From a virus: DNA of 39,015 nt. The stretch's first letter is position 1, and each line of letters opens with the position of its first letter. The position numbers were made by a program, and so were the translations under genes. Shown here piece by piece: positions 33,511-39,015 of this stretch. The stretch covers positions 1 through 39,015 of IMG/VR virus record IMGVR_UViG_3300034111_001148; one strand, 5' to 3'. Under the pieces are notes generated by a model. That model searched no databases. It saw nothing but the letters and a program-made list of their open reading frames with translations, and was not told where the DNA came from.

Positions 33511-33750
33511 TTAGGGATTTACAATTTCTTCTTCTTTCTTGTCTTCAACAGTTAACTGTGAAGTTGCTACAATAGTAGCACTTACTGTTGCTAAATAAGT
33601 TGCAGTAGTAATTACTGCAGCTGGTAATGTTACTGGTGCAGCAATAATAATTCCTGCTACAGTTCCTGTAATAATAGCCCATCTTTGGACTCTTTTCCAA
33701 AACTCAGGTGTTTTAGCCTTCCATCTTTCTTTAAGGGTTTTCTCTTTCAT
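33511..33750 (-). CDS. 79-aa small membrane protein (holin/lysis candidate)
   Basis: A 79-residue protein with a positively charged N-terminus (KTPEFWKRVQRW), a long hydrophobic stretch (about residues 25-66, AIITGTVAGIIIAAPVTLPAAV and TATYLATVSATIVAT) enough for one long or two short spans, and an acidic tail (VEDKKEEEIVNP). It overlaps the holin gene by 20 bases. This is a typical small lysis-region membrane protein, either a second holin, an antiholin or a spanin-like factor. I favour holin/antiholin because the hydrophobic part is long and polar ends are short. Confidence 0.6.
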   Translation of the reverse strand: MKEKTLKERWKAKTPEFWKRVQRWAIITGTVAGIIIAAPVTLPAAVITTATYLATVSATIVATSQLTVEDKKEEEIVNP

Positions 33751-34279
33751 CTTTGATTGATTTTATTGGTTCATCTTTTACATACTGAGCTAGATATCTT
33801 AGTAGAGGATTATATTCTGTCCAACCCAGTCTTTTAAAATTTTCTAAATTTGATAAGAAAAGATTTATAATTATATAGTTATAGAATCCATAATGCAGCC
33901 ATTCATAGATATTAAAGGTAACTCCAAACACTGGTTTAATCGGAATATTTTCAGCTAATGCATGTGATACACCAATCATTAACATATATACAAACAATTT
34001 AAACCATCCTTTACCGAAAAGTTCTGAATCAAATTTTAAACCTTCTTTTCTGGAAGCTTTAAGACCTGTATAAAACTCTAATATAAAAAGTAAAAGAATA
34101 CCTATACCAACAGGCAATACAATACCAAAAACAGAATTAAAATAATAAGCAATTCCTGCAAAAAAAGCACTTATAATTGTTATAGTGCTGGAAGCTTCTG
34201 GATGAAATGCACTGTTTATAAAATGTGTTGTATCACTGTATCCTGCAGCAAAAACTAATTTGTTAAGTATTGTTTTCAT
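33731..34279 (-). CDS. Phage holin (toxin-secretion/phage-lysis type)
   Basis: A 182-residue protein with about four hydrophobic segments: 32-50 (STITIISAFFAGIAYYF), 55-72 (LPVGIGILLLFILEF), 95-108 (LFVYMLMIGVSHAL) and 125-140 (YGFYNYIIINLFL). The motif EFYTGLKASRKEG after the second span matches the phage_holin_4 / toxin-secretion holin family as I recall it. The C-terminus is charged and soluble (LGWTEYNPLLRYL). It is the first gene of the lysis cassette. It should make the membrane lesion that releases the endolysin, unless it acts mainly as an antiholin to the other membrane proteins. Confidence 0.7.
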   Translation of the reverse strand: MKTILNKLVFAAGYSDTTHFINSAFHPEASSTITIISAFFAGIAYYFNSVFGIVLPVGIGILLLFILEFYTGLKASRKEGLKFDSELFGKGWFKLFVYMLMIGVSHALAENIPIKPVFGVTFNIYEWLHYGFYNYIIINLFLSNLENFKRLGWTEYNPLLRYLAQYVKDEPIKSIKDERENP

Positions 34280-34332
34280 TAGGTTAATAATATAAGTATT
34301 AATGCTTTATTATTGCTGTCGGTTTATTTTGG

Positions 34333-34605
34333 TTAATCAATTTTAAATTTTTGCATACCTTCAATAACTCTTTCCATAAGATTTGCTTCTCCCTCATAGT
34401 TAAGATTTTGAGCAGGAATTTTTTCAAGCAGATAATCAAATCCAAATTTAGCATCATCAGATTGAAATCTGCACATTACAGATATTGCTATATCTAAAAC
34501 ATGTACCTGAATACTATTCTGATCAGGTGTAACATTAGGATCTATTGTGTTAAAACCCAAGGTTGGATCCTCACAAGGGAAAAAATATGTTCCTAGTACT
34601 TTCAT
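34333..34605 (-). CDS. 90-aa protein of unknown function
   Basis: A 90-residue soluble protein that begins MKVLGTYFFPCEDPTLGFN and has a helical second half with DDAKFGFDYLLEKIPAQNL and LMERVIEGMQKF. It overlaps the lectin-like gene by one base (its ATG shares the A of the stop TAA). It closes the surface-protein block; it may be a chaperone or small structural partner. I do not recognise it. Confidence 0.5.
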   Translation of the reverse strand: MKVLGTYFFPCEDPTLGFNTIDPNVTPDQNSIQVHVLDIAISVMCRFQSDDAKFGFDYLLEKIPAQNLNYEGEANLMERVIEGMQKFKID

Positions 34606-35297
34606 TAGTTTAAGGTATTAGTTAAAGGGTTATATGTAAATTTACGCATTACAGGTACTATACGCTCACCTGTATTAGCTATTGAAAAATTAGTAGCATT
34701 ACCAGAAAAATAAGCGAAAACATAATATTGGTTCTGTCTTCTTGTACTTGTCCAAAATTGATCTGCCAATACTGCACCAACTCTATTAAGTGGTGGATAA
34801 TTAAGTGTCTGTTGAACATCACTTAGTATTGGAAATTGTTGCCAGAATTTTAATGATGCTGCCATCCATCCTGTTGTATATGAACCAAGAGAAAAAGTTA
34901 ATGCTGCCGTAAATGGGATTCCTAAATTACCAGCCGCACCGGCCGGGTTAAAACTACCAACACCATTTATATTTAACCCCCAAACAGTATTTGTTTGTGG
35001 TCTCCAAGTATCCCAATTAATAATAATTTCATCAGGAAAAGCTGCTGCTCTATTAGCTGCAGCTGAACCATCTGCTAGAAAATAATTACCCGCTAAATCC
35101 TGATAACCACCATTAACTCCAGTTAACAAATAATCATTCCCAAAAGGATTATTAAAATTTGTTCTAAGAAAAGATGGATTATCTCCCGGTTGAAGCATTG
35201 CATCATCATTTAATGCAGCACTATTTACTAGACCAGATTTCATTAAACCACCTGTATCAGGAGAAGATGATGTTAATAACTGTATTAATGTACTCAT
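34605..35297 (-). CDS. Lectin-like surface protein (DUF1566/FISUMP-type)
   Basis: A 230-residue protein. The C-terminal half has the layout of C-type-lectin-like DUF1566/FISUMP domains: 'GWMAASLKFWQQFP' (143-156), FWTSTRRQNQYY (181-192), FSGNATNFSIANTGERIVPV and a closing VMRKF (216-220), where 'WTST ... Y...F ... RivPVRkF' is the characteristic frame. The first half is Asn/Gly-rich with 'GNYFLADG' and looks like the N-terminal strands of the same fold or a linker. There is no signal peptide. Lectin-like domains in phages often bind host glycans or serve as variable receptor binders. It follows the frameshifted small frame by two bases. The fold is an inference from the motif order. Confidence 0.5.
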   Translation of the reverse strand: MSTLIQLLTSSSPDTGGLMKSGLVNSAALNDDAMLQPGDNPSFLRTNFNNPFGNDYLLTGVNGGYQDLAGNYFLADGSAAANRAAAFPDEIIINWDTWRPQTNTVWGLNINGVGSFNPAGAAGNLGIPFTAALTFSLGSYTTGWMAASLKFWQQFPILSDVQQTLNYPPLNRVGAVLADQFWTSTRRQNQYYVFAYFSGNATNFSIANTGERIVPVMRKFTYNPLTNTLN

Positions 35298-35299
35298 TT

Positions 35300-35436
35300 T
35301 TAATATGTTTTGTTCAAAATGAATATATCACTATAGATACTGTTTGCCACATTAGCTGCTCCCCACTGAACAGTAATGTCAAGAGTATTAGGTATGGTGG
35401 ATCAGATTCTGGCTTTATATCTATTCTTGTACTCAT
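35300..35436 (-). pseudogene. Small frame interrupted by a frameshift
   Basis: From ATG 35436-35434 the frame reads MSTRIDIKPESDPPYL and then runs into poor sequence. A second minus frame in the same stretch starts after a TGA and reads IPNTLDITVQWGAANVANS and IYSDIFILNKTY to a TAA at 35302-35300, with good amino-acid character. Joining them needs a -1 shift (or one extra base) near 35402-35398, giving about 45 residues that fill the gap between the 416-aa and 230-aa genes exactly. It could be a decayed gene, a sequencing indel, or programmed slippage; no strong slippery heptamer was seen. Confidence 0.45.
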
Positions 35437-35447
35437 TGTTTTATATA

Positions 35448-36698
35448 TTATCTACTTACTTCTTCCCAATCTAATGAAACGTATGCTCCTAAAGTTCCTC
35501 CTGTAGCATCAATAGCCATTTCAATAACCAATTCAAGAGGTGTATTTGTAAAAGAATTTCTTTCAAGTTGACTAGCAAATATTGCCTCTTTTAATATATT
35601 GATACTTGGAGAACCTTGATTAGATGAATTTACATATCCTTGCGCTAATACTCTACCTCCTGAAACAGACGTTCCTGTAAGGTTATATTCTACAGATGAA
35701 TCTGTTCCTGCTGAAACCCAAGACCCTCCTGTTGTTATAGCAGATTGCACAATTCTCCATGCATAGTTTTTACCATTACCTAATCCTAATATAGATACCG
35801 CTGTAGTTATAATTATAGCATCTAATGCAGTAGTTTTAAGTCTAATTCCTACCATTGGATAATACGTTCCTGCTACAGCAAATGTCCTAGGAGCAGTAAT
35901 AGATGTTCCAATTACTTGTTGAGCTCCTCTAAGTTCATAACCACCTTCAGATATTGCACTAGAACAAACTTGTTTTAATGTACTTGGACTAGCTGTAACT
36001 CCAGTATTAGTTATCTCATATCTTAATGGTAATGAAGCTGTAGTGATATAAGTAGATGTAATAAAATTAGCATGATTAAATCTATGGCATACAATGAAGT
36101 TACCATCTATAATAAAACCTACTCTTACAGTTCCTTCTCCTAGCCACTCAATATCCATGAAAAGAATCTGAGCCTTAGTAATATCTAAAGTTATTCCTGA
36201 TGGACCGTTACCATCCATTGTATCCGCATTCCAAGAAGCTTGATTAACTACTGATTCTGTAACAATACCTGTGACTAAACTTCTTTCAACAAAACTTAAT
36301 GTATCACCATTTAACTGAACATAAATTCCATTATCAGTACCAAAGTATCCTACTCTTTGTCTTAATCTTTGTTGAGCAGGAGCCATTACAAATGTATTCA
36401 TTACAAGTAAAGACTTACCTGGTTGATATGACATTACTTTAAATGTTTCTCTCAGTACTTGTGAACCGCTTGTTGTATTCACATTTAGGTTTACTAAGCC
36501 TTCATTTGCACTAAAAACTGCTGCTCCTCCACTTGCTGTAGATGTAGCCCATAAACCATTATCTCTGTATCTATGTGAAGAGTCAAATAATGTCAATGGT
36601 TGTGCTACTCTTATCCTACCAAATGCATCAGCCAACATTGGATCATTAGCCAATATTGATTGATTAGATATGCTGGAAGTAGATATTATAGTAGCCAT
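35448..36698 (-). CDS. Conserved phage virion protein (DAFGRxRV family)
   Basis: A 416-residue protein with the recognisable signature DAFGRIRVAQP at residues 24-34, followed by LFDSSHRY, then YQPGKSLLV, LRQRVGYFGTDNGIYVQ, ILFMDIEWLGEGTVRVGF and DGNFIVCHRFNHAN, with PLRYEITNTG further on. This set of motifs is shared, as I recall, by structural proteins of many marine phages and of some giant viruses; the role is usually given as a tail, fibre or baseplate-like protein. The sequence is beta-rich throughout, with no membrane span. It lies in an unusual place, upstream of the lysis genes, together with other surface-type genes. Confidence 0.7.
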   Translation of the reverse strand: MATIISTSSISNQSILANDPMLADAFGRIRVAQPLTLFDSSHRYRDNGLWATSTASGGAAVFSANEGLVNLNVNTTSGSQVLRETFKVMSYQPGKSLLVMNTFVMAPAQQRLRQRVGYFGTDNGIYVQLNGDTLSFVERSLVTGIVTESVVNQASWNADTMDGNGPSGITLDITKAQILFMDIEWLGEGTVRVGFIIDGNFIVCHRFNHANFITSTYITTASLPLRYEITNTGVTASPSTLKQVCSSAISEGGYELRGAQQVIGTSITAPRTFAVAGTYYPMVGIRLKTTALDAIIITTAVSILGLGNGKNYAWRIVQSAITTGGSWVSAGTDSSVEYNLTGTSVSGGRVLAQGYVNSSNQGSPSINILKEAIFASQLERNSFTNTPLELVIEMAIDATGGTLGAYVSLDWEEVSR

Positions 36699-36700
36699 GC

Positions 36701-37111
36701 TTAATCAGCAACAAATATGATTAACAATTCTGTTCCTGTTCCGTCATACGAGAATACACCAAAATAATTATTTAAAGCATCCGCTGAAAAATTTACAATT
36801 TCTCCTGGACTAATGACTGTACCTAAAACATCTCCATTAGCTAAACCTACGTTAGCTACTGATACAGAATAAATAGGAGCATAAGTACTTAAGTCCCCTG
36901 CAGAAGTTTCTCTTATAAAAAACGGCTTTCTTTCAACACCTGTAGTATTAGTTTCTACAATTTGCAAAGTGCTTTCAGTAGCAAGACCTGTAGTATTAAC
37001 AAGCAAGTTCTGCAAATCTAGCAAAACCGCTTGTAAACCTTTTAGTACATTATGCTGATAAGGAAAATTATTACCTATATTCCCATCACTTTTTGTATTC
37101 CCTATTGACAT
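36701..37111 (-). CDS. 136-aa fibre-base-like protein
   Basis: A 136-residue protein with a short N-terminal part (MSIGNTKSDGNIGNNFPYQ), one helix (VLKGLQAVLLDLQNLLV, about residues 23-39) and a beta C-domain ('YSVSVANVGLANGDVLGTV' and 'YFGVFSYDGTGTELLIIFV'). The helix followed by a beta sandwich suits a trimeric base or attachment piece for a fibre. It is 2 bases from the 416-aa gene, so the two products may assemble together. No named family. Confidence 0.5.
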   Translation of the reverse strand: MSIGNTKSDGNIGNNFPYQHNVLKGLQAVLLDLQNLLVNTTGLATESTLQIVETNTTGVERKPFFIRETSAGDLSTYAPIYSVSVANVGLANGDVLGTVISPGEIVNFSADALNNYFGVFSYDGTGTELLIIFVAD

Positions 37112-37232
37112 AGTATTTTAATTTTTAATCTGTTGAATTAAATACAATAAACCCATTACATTTAATTGTCAACTATATATTTTTCAAAAACAGTAATAAA
37201 TCTTATTATCCTAATTACTTAGACTAATTAAA

Positions 37233-37499
37233 TTAGTTTCTGCTACGCACACGTCTGTAAAATGGTACTACTTCTACTTGAAAATCTCCAGCAGGTGTAT
37301 CAGGATTATCTACTACAACAAAAGTTCCTGTTGGTATTCCGTTTTCAGCAGCTTTTTGAGCTGAGTCCCATACACCAGTACTCAATAAATTTTGAAGAAG
37401 TTTTGTTAATTCAGCTGCTTTAGCTTGTGGTGATGCACTGTATTCACCAGTTAAATATACAGCTGGTGTGATAGTGTTAATTTTATAAGGTGTACTCAT
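37233..37499 (-). CDS. 88-aa small surface-type protein
   Basis: An 88-residue protein: 'TPYKINTITPAVYLTGEYSAS' at the start, one helix (PQAKAAELTKLLQNLL) and a beta tail (GTFVVVDNPDTPAGDFQVEVVPF) ending RRVRSRN. It is 15 bases from the 82-aa gene with which it shares small size and a beta C-terminus. A head-fibre or decoration protein is possible. Function unknown. The 121-base stretch between this gene and the previous one (37112-37232) contains no gene and no clear signal. Confidence 0.5.
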   Translation of the reverse strand: MSTPYKINTITPAVYLTGEYSASPQAKAAELTKLLQNLLSTGVWDSAQKAAENGIPTGTFVVVDNPDTPAGDFQVEVVPFYRRVRSRN

Positions 37500-37514
37500 G
37501 ATTTTTTAGTTTAA

Positions 37515-37763
37515 TTATTGAACAATTTTAACTAACAAGTCTCCACCGGAGTTTGTTACATACCAATCACCGGGTTTTAAACCAGCTGCAACAGCCGCTG
37601 CATTATTGGCATAAACTTTTTGTTTAGTAGCCGTTCCAGCATCAAACAAAAATTTTTTTACCGATCTGTTTAGATACTGATACATCTGAGTAAGCTTAGA
37701 TTTGTACTCAGGAAGCGTAGATCTTGCATTATCTACATTTTGATATTCTGGATAAGTTGCCAT
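37515..37763 (-). CDS. Head-fibre-like small protein with AAGLxxGDxY motif
   Basis: An 82-residue protein. The N-terminal half is helical (STLPEYKSKLTQMYQYLNRSVKKFLF). The C-terminus reads AVAAGLKPGDWYVTNSGG followed by LLVKIV; 'A..AGL..Gd.Y.T..G.l.vV' is a short closing motif that I recall from capsid fibres and tail proteins of Bacteroidota and other phages. The motif likely folds as a small trimeric beta tip. It is the first gene after the strong terminator at 37811-37844, yet no exact promoter box was found upstream; TATTTTTTTG at 37793-37802 is the nearest. Confidence 0.6.
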   Translation of the reverse strand: MATYPEYQNVDNARSTLPEYKSKLTQMYQYLNRSVKKFLFDAGTATKQKVYANNAAAVAAGLKPGDWYVTNSGGDLLVKIVQ

Positions 37764-37810
37764 AGTAAATATTTTAATTACATAATAATATACAAAAAAA
37801 TACGGAATAA

Positions 37811-37844
37811 AAAAAATCCTTAGAGATTTTTCTAAGGATTTTTT
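37811..37844. terminator. Strong terminator separating accessory and fibre genes
   Basis: A perfect 13-bp stem (AAAAATCCTTAGA with TCTAAGGATTTTT) and 6-base loop, with A/T tracts on both sides, so it could work in both directions. It follows the 64-aa membrane gene by 14 bases. Confidence 0.85.
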
Positions 37845-37857
37845 ATAGTTACTTTGG

Positions 37858-38052
37858 TTAGCTCAGTAGAGAGCCAATGATGACCCCGATGATAACCATA
37901 CCTATTACTACTATATTGGCCCAGGCTTTACTTACTTTATCTTCATGCCACATGTTTGACAATCTATTAAATGTAGGTTTTCTTAAGTTAGATTGTATAT
38001 AAAACAATATAACCAATAAAAACACCCAGACTGATAGTATTAACGCTTTCAT
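37858..38052 (-). CDS. 64-aa protein with two membrane spans
   Basis: A 64-residue protein with a hydrophobic N-terminus (ALILSVWVFLLVILFYIQS, residues 3-21), a polar basic loop (LRKPTFNRLSNMWHEDK) and a second hydrophobic helix (IVVIGMVIIGVIIGSLL, 47-63). The loop is probably cytoplasmic. Its start overlaps the DUF3310 gene's stop by one base. The design resembles small phage membrane proteins or holins, but it is 3.5 kb from the lysis genes, so superinfection exclusion or membrane remodelling are equal options. Confidence 0.55.
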   Translation of the reverse strand: MKALILSVWVFLLVILFYIQSNLRKPTFNRLSNMWHEDKVSKAWANIVVIGMVIIGVIIGSLLS

Positions 38053-38387
38053 TATTCTAAACTATTTATTCTTCTTTGTAAATATACTAATGCTTTTTGT
38101 AAGTCTTCTTTAATCTTGCTAGAATCTTTCTTTCCAGCGCGAGCTAGATACTTAATTACGTTGCCTAAATAGAAATCTTTATCTAATCCCCAAGCCTCTA
38201 AAACATTAAATACCTCATATGTATTATCAGCACCTCCGTAATAAACAGGTCTAGGTAAAGAACCAGGATTTAGTTTTTCAACTCTTTTGGTCCAATCTAT
38301 TTCCATGGCCGTTGGGCAAGTAGCTTTACGAATACTTGTATCCTTTCTATATACATCTTTAGACATATTTTCATAAGGTGTTACCAT
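38052..38387 (-). CDS. DUF3310 protein
   Basis: A 111-residue protein with the DUF3310 core: YYGGADNTYEVFNVLEAWGL, then FYLGNVIKYLARAGKKD and KEDLQKALVYLQRRI. The family includes T7 gp1.7-like proteins, for which a nucleotide kinase activity has been reported, and many phage proteins of unclear role, generally in DNA precursor metabolism. Residues 1-45 are an extra N-terminal part with no recognised feature. It overlaps the GroES-like gene by seven bases and the membrane gene by one, so the three are translated together. Confidence 0.8.
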   Translation of the reverse strand: MVTPYENMSKDVYRKDTSIRKATCPTAMEIDWTKRVEKLNPGSLPRPVYYGGADNTYEVFNVLEAWGLDKDFYLGNVIKYLARAGKKDSSKIKEDLQKALVYLQRRINSLE

Positions 38388-38659
38388 ACAAATGCAATTG
38401 AATTATCTGTAATTAAAATTCTCATTTTTCCGTCAACCTCAATCTTTTCACCGGTTTCCAAAGCATAAGTTTGAACATACACTATGTCACCAACTTTGAT
38501 ATCAGTAACTTCATCTCCAATAGCAAATACTTCTAGCTTCTGCCATTTCTTCATTGCTTCTTGCATGATCATATCCTCATCCTTCATAGAGAGTTCCACA
38601 GCTGATTTTTTCAACTCAGGAACAGTTATCATAATTCTTTTACCTCTTAGATTTTTCAT
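38381..38659 (-). CDS. GroES-like co-chaperonin
   Basis: A 92-residue protein with the size and pattern of GroES: an N-terminal strand with 'GKRIMITVPE', a charged mobile-loop-like helical segment in the middle (KDEDMIMQEAMKKW, longer and more helical than GroES), then 'FAIGDEVTDIKVGDIVYVQ' and 'IEVDGKMRILITDNSIAFV', which parallel 'VvavG......vkvGD.V.f' and 'v..dg.....i...di.avl' in GroES. T4 gp31 is the known phage parallel, replacing GroES so that GroEL can fold the large capsid protein. No IVL-type mobile loop is seen, so binding to the host chaperonin is uncertain. Confidence 0.6.
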   Translation of the reverse strand: MKNLRGKRIMITVPELKKSAVELSMKDEDMIMQEAMKKWQKLEVFAIGDEVTDIKVGDIVYVQTYALETGEKIEVDGKMRILITDNSIAFVW

Positions 38660-38676
38660 ATATATGTATTAATTAA

Positions 38677-38868
38677 TTACGCATCATATTTTTTTAAAGA
38701 AGTCAATTTACTATCAACCTTCATTAAATTATTTGTATTTACTAATGAAATCTTAATTTTTTCAAGTAGTCCAACTATTGCAAGATTATCATAAGCTTCT
38801 TCATTGATTCTTACTTCTAGACCTTCGCTTGTTTCAGCAATAGAAATAATAACATTTTTTTCTGACAT
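38677..38868 (-). CDS. 63-aa protein of unknown function
   Basis: Starting from ATG 38868-38866 the product is 63 residues (MSEKNVIISIAETSEGLEVR). The frame continues upstream to another ATG at 38955, but that part would cross the terminator hairpin and the promoter, so the shorter start is chosen. It has two strands (VIISIAETSEGLEVRI) and one helix (NLAIVGLLEKIKISLVN), reminiscent of a small alpha-beta fold. It is the first gene of the accessory unit. Function unknown. Confidence 0.65.
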   Translation of the reverse strand: MSEKNVIISIAETSEGLEVRINEEAYDNLAIVGLLEKIKISLVNTNNLMKVDSKLTSLKKYDA

Positions 38869-38883
38869 ATTTTTAATTTTAAG

Positions 38884-38917
38884 CAAAAATACAAACTTTT
38901 TTTGTTTAAAACAAAAA
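38884..38917 (-). promoter_or_regulatory. Bacteroidota-type promoter of the accessory unit
   Basis: On the minus strand TTTTTG (38917-38912) is followed after 20 bases by TATTTTTG (38891-38884), a full match to the -33 TTG and -7 TAnnTTTG elements. The start codon is 15 bases further. The -33 box is built from the T-tract of the terminator just upstream. Confidence 0.65.
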
Positions 38918-38938
38918 CCCCAGATATTTATCTGGGGT
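38917..38938 (-). terminator. Terminator of the preceding unit (beyond the window)
   Basis: A near-perfect palindrome ACCCCAGATA/TATCTGGGGT forms an 8-10 bp stem, followed on the minus strand by TTTTTGTTTT. It would end a transcript coming from the right of the window. Confidence 0.85.
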
Positions 38939-38982
38939 CTCTGCAAACAAAACATCAGAAAAGCAAATAAATTAACTTTTTA

Positions 38983-38990
38983 CAAATATA
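38983..38990 (-). promoter_or_regulatory. Possible promoter box upstream of the right-edge terminator
   Basis: The minus strand reads TATATTTG, an exact TAnnTTTG, but no -33 TTG is found in the remaining bases and the terminator at 38917-38938 lies about 45 bases downstream. If active it would produce only a short RNA. Confidence 0.25.
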
Positions 38991-39015
38991 TAAATTATTC
39001 ATTATCATAAAACAT

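Noticed and set aside
34650-34760. A complete diversity-generating retroelement
   Set aside because: The lectin-like target shape is present, but no reverse transcriptase or template repeat was found in the window; kept only as a finding.
37200-37232. Small palindrome ACTAATTAAATTAGT as an operator or terminator
   Set aside because: The stem is only about six A/T pairs with no T-tract, well within chance for this composition.
37793-37802. TATTTTTTTG before the 82-aa gene as a promoter
   Set aside because: The spacing inside the box is two bases too long for TAnnTTTG, and poly-T runs are common in this DNA.
38869-38955. Longer start for the 63-aa protein
   Set aside because: The extension would read through a terminator hairpin and the promoter, and its sequence is unlike a coding one.
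1-39015. CRISPR array, tRNA genes, integrase, insertion sequences
   Set aside because: I saw no regular spaced repeats, no cloverleaf with CCA-like end, no tyrosine or serine recombinase and no transposase in any frame.
686-39015. Alternative genetic code or suppressed stop codons, as in some crAss-like phages
   Set aside because: Genes end in TAA, TAG and TGA with neighbours starting right at those stops, and no large gene contains in-frame TAG or TGA.

Overview
The window is a piece of a tailed-phage genome (or an integrated or assembled copy of one) whose host is probably a member of the Bacteroidota, most likely a flavobacterium-like bacterium. The reasons are a low-GC sequence, near-total coding density, all recognisable genes on the minus strand, overlapping or nearly touching genes, few obvious Shine-Dalgarno sites, and intergenic boxes of the Bacteroidota promoter form TAnnTTTG. 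Gene content and order (RecB-like nuclease, large terminase, long portal, scaffold-like protein, major capsid protein, ring/connector proteins, then a giant tail protein, with an IHF/HU-like gene upstream of the terminase) fit a short-tailed crAss-like phage (Crassvirales) or a close relative. That placement is inference from layout and sequence style; no search was run.

Read in the direction of transcription (high to low coordinates): (1) 39.0-37.8 kb holds small accessory genes: a 63-aa protein, a GroES-like protein, a DUF3310 protein and a small membrane protein, ending in a strong terminator. (2) 37.8-34.3 kb holds virion surface or fibre-type genes, including a widely conserved phage structural protein at 35448-36698 and a lectin-like protein at 34605-35297. 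(3) 34.3-30.6 kb is a lysis cassette: a four-helix-type holin candidate, a small membrane protein, a K/E/V-rich protein, an unusual protein with two PAS sensor domains and a two-helix membrane tail, a GH24 endolysin and a second lytic-type enzyme with a peptidoglycan-binding domain and a YkuD-like H...SxGC site. (4) 30.5-19.9 kb is the packaging and head operon: small helical protein, winged-helix-like protein, IHF/HU-like protein, Cys-rich protein, PD-(D/E)XK nuclease, TerL, portal, scaffold-like protein and major capsid protein, closed by a terminator. (5) 19.9-16.4 kb is a conserved 337-aa protein followed by a run of very small lysine-rich proteins, interrupted by an endonuclease VII-type HNH gene bracketed by a 14-bp direct repeat. 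(6) 16.4-8.4 kb has a connector-like protein, a Dps-like protein with an intact ferroxidase spacing, and a block of Cys-rich virion proteins and fibres. (7) 8.4-0 kb has the neck/tail ring genes, a giant 1808-aa tail hub ('muzzle'-like) protein and the start of a further virion protein that runs off the window.

The genes form a late programme: package and build the head, add connector rings, tail hub and fibres, then lyse. Several hairpin terminators are followed at once by promoter-like boxes, so the block seems to be cut into separately tuned transcription units. The most novel-looking element is the PAS-PAS-membrane protein between the endolysin and the holin-type genes, which may be a sensor-controlled holin. 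The next are the phage Dps-like protein and the repeat-flanked HNH gene.
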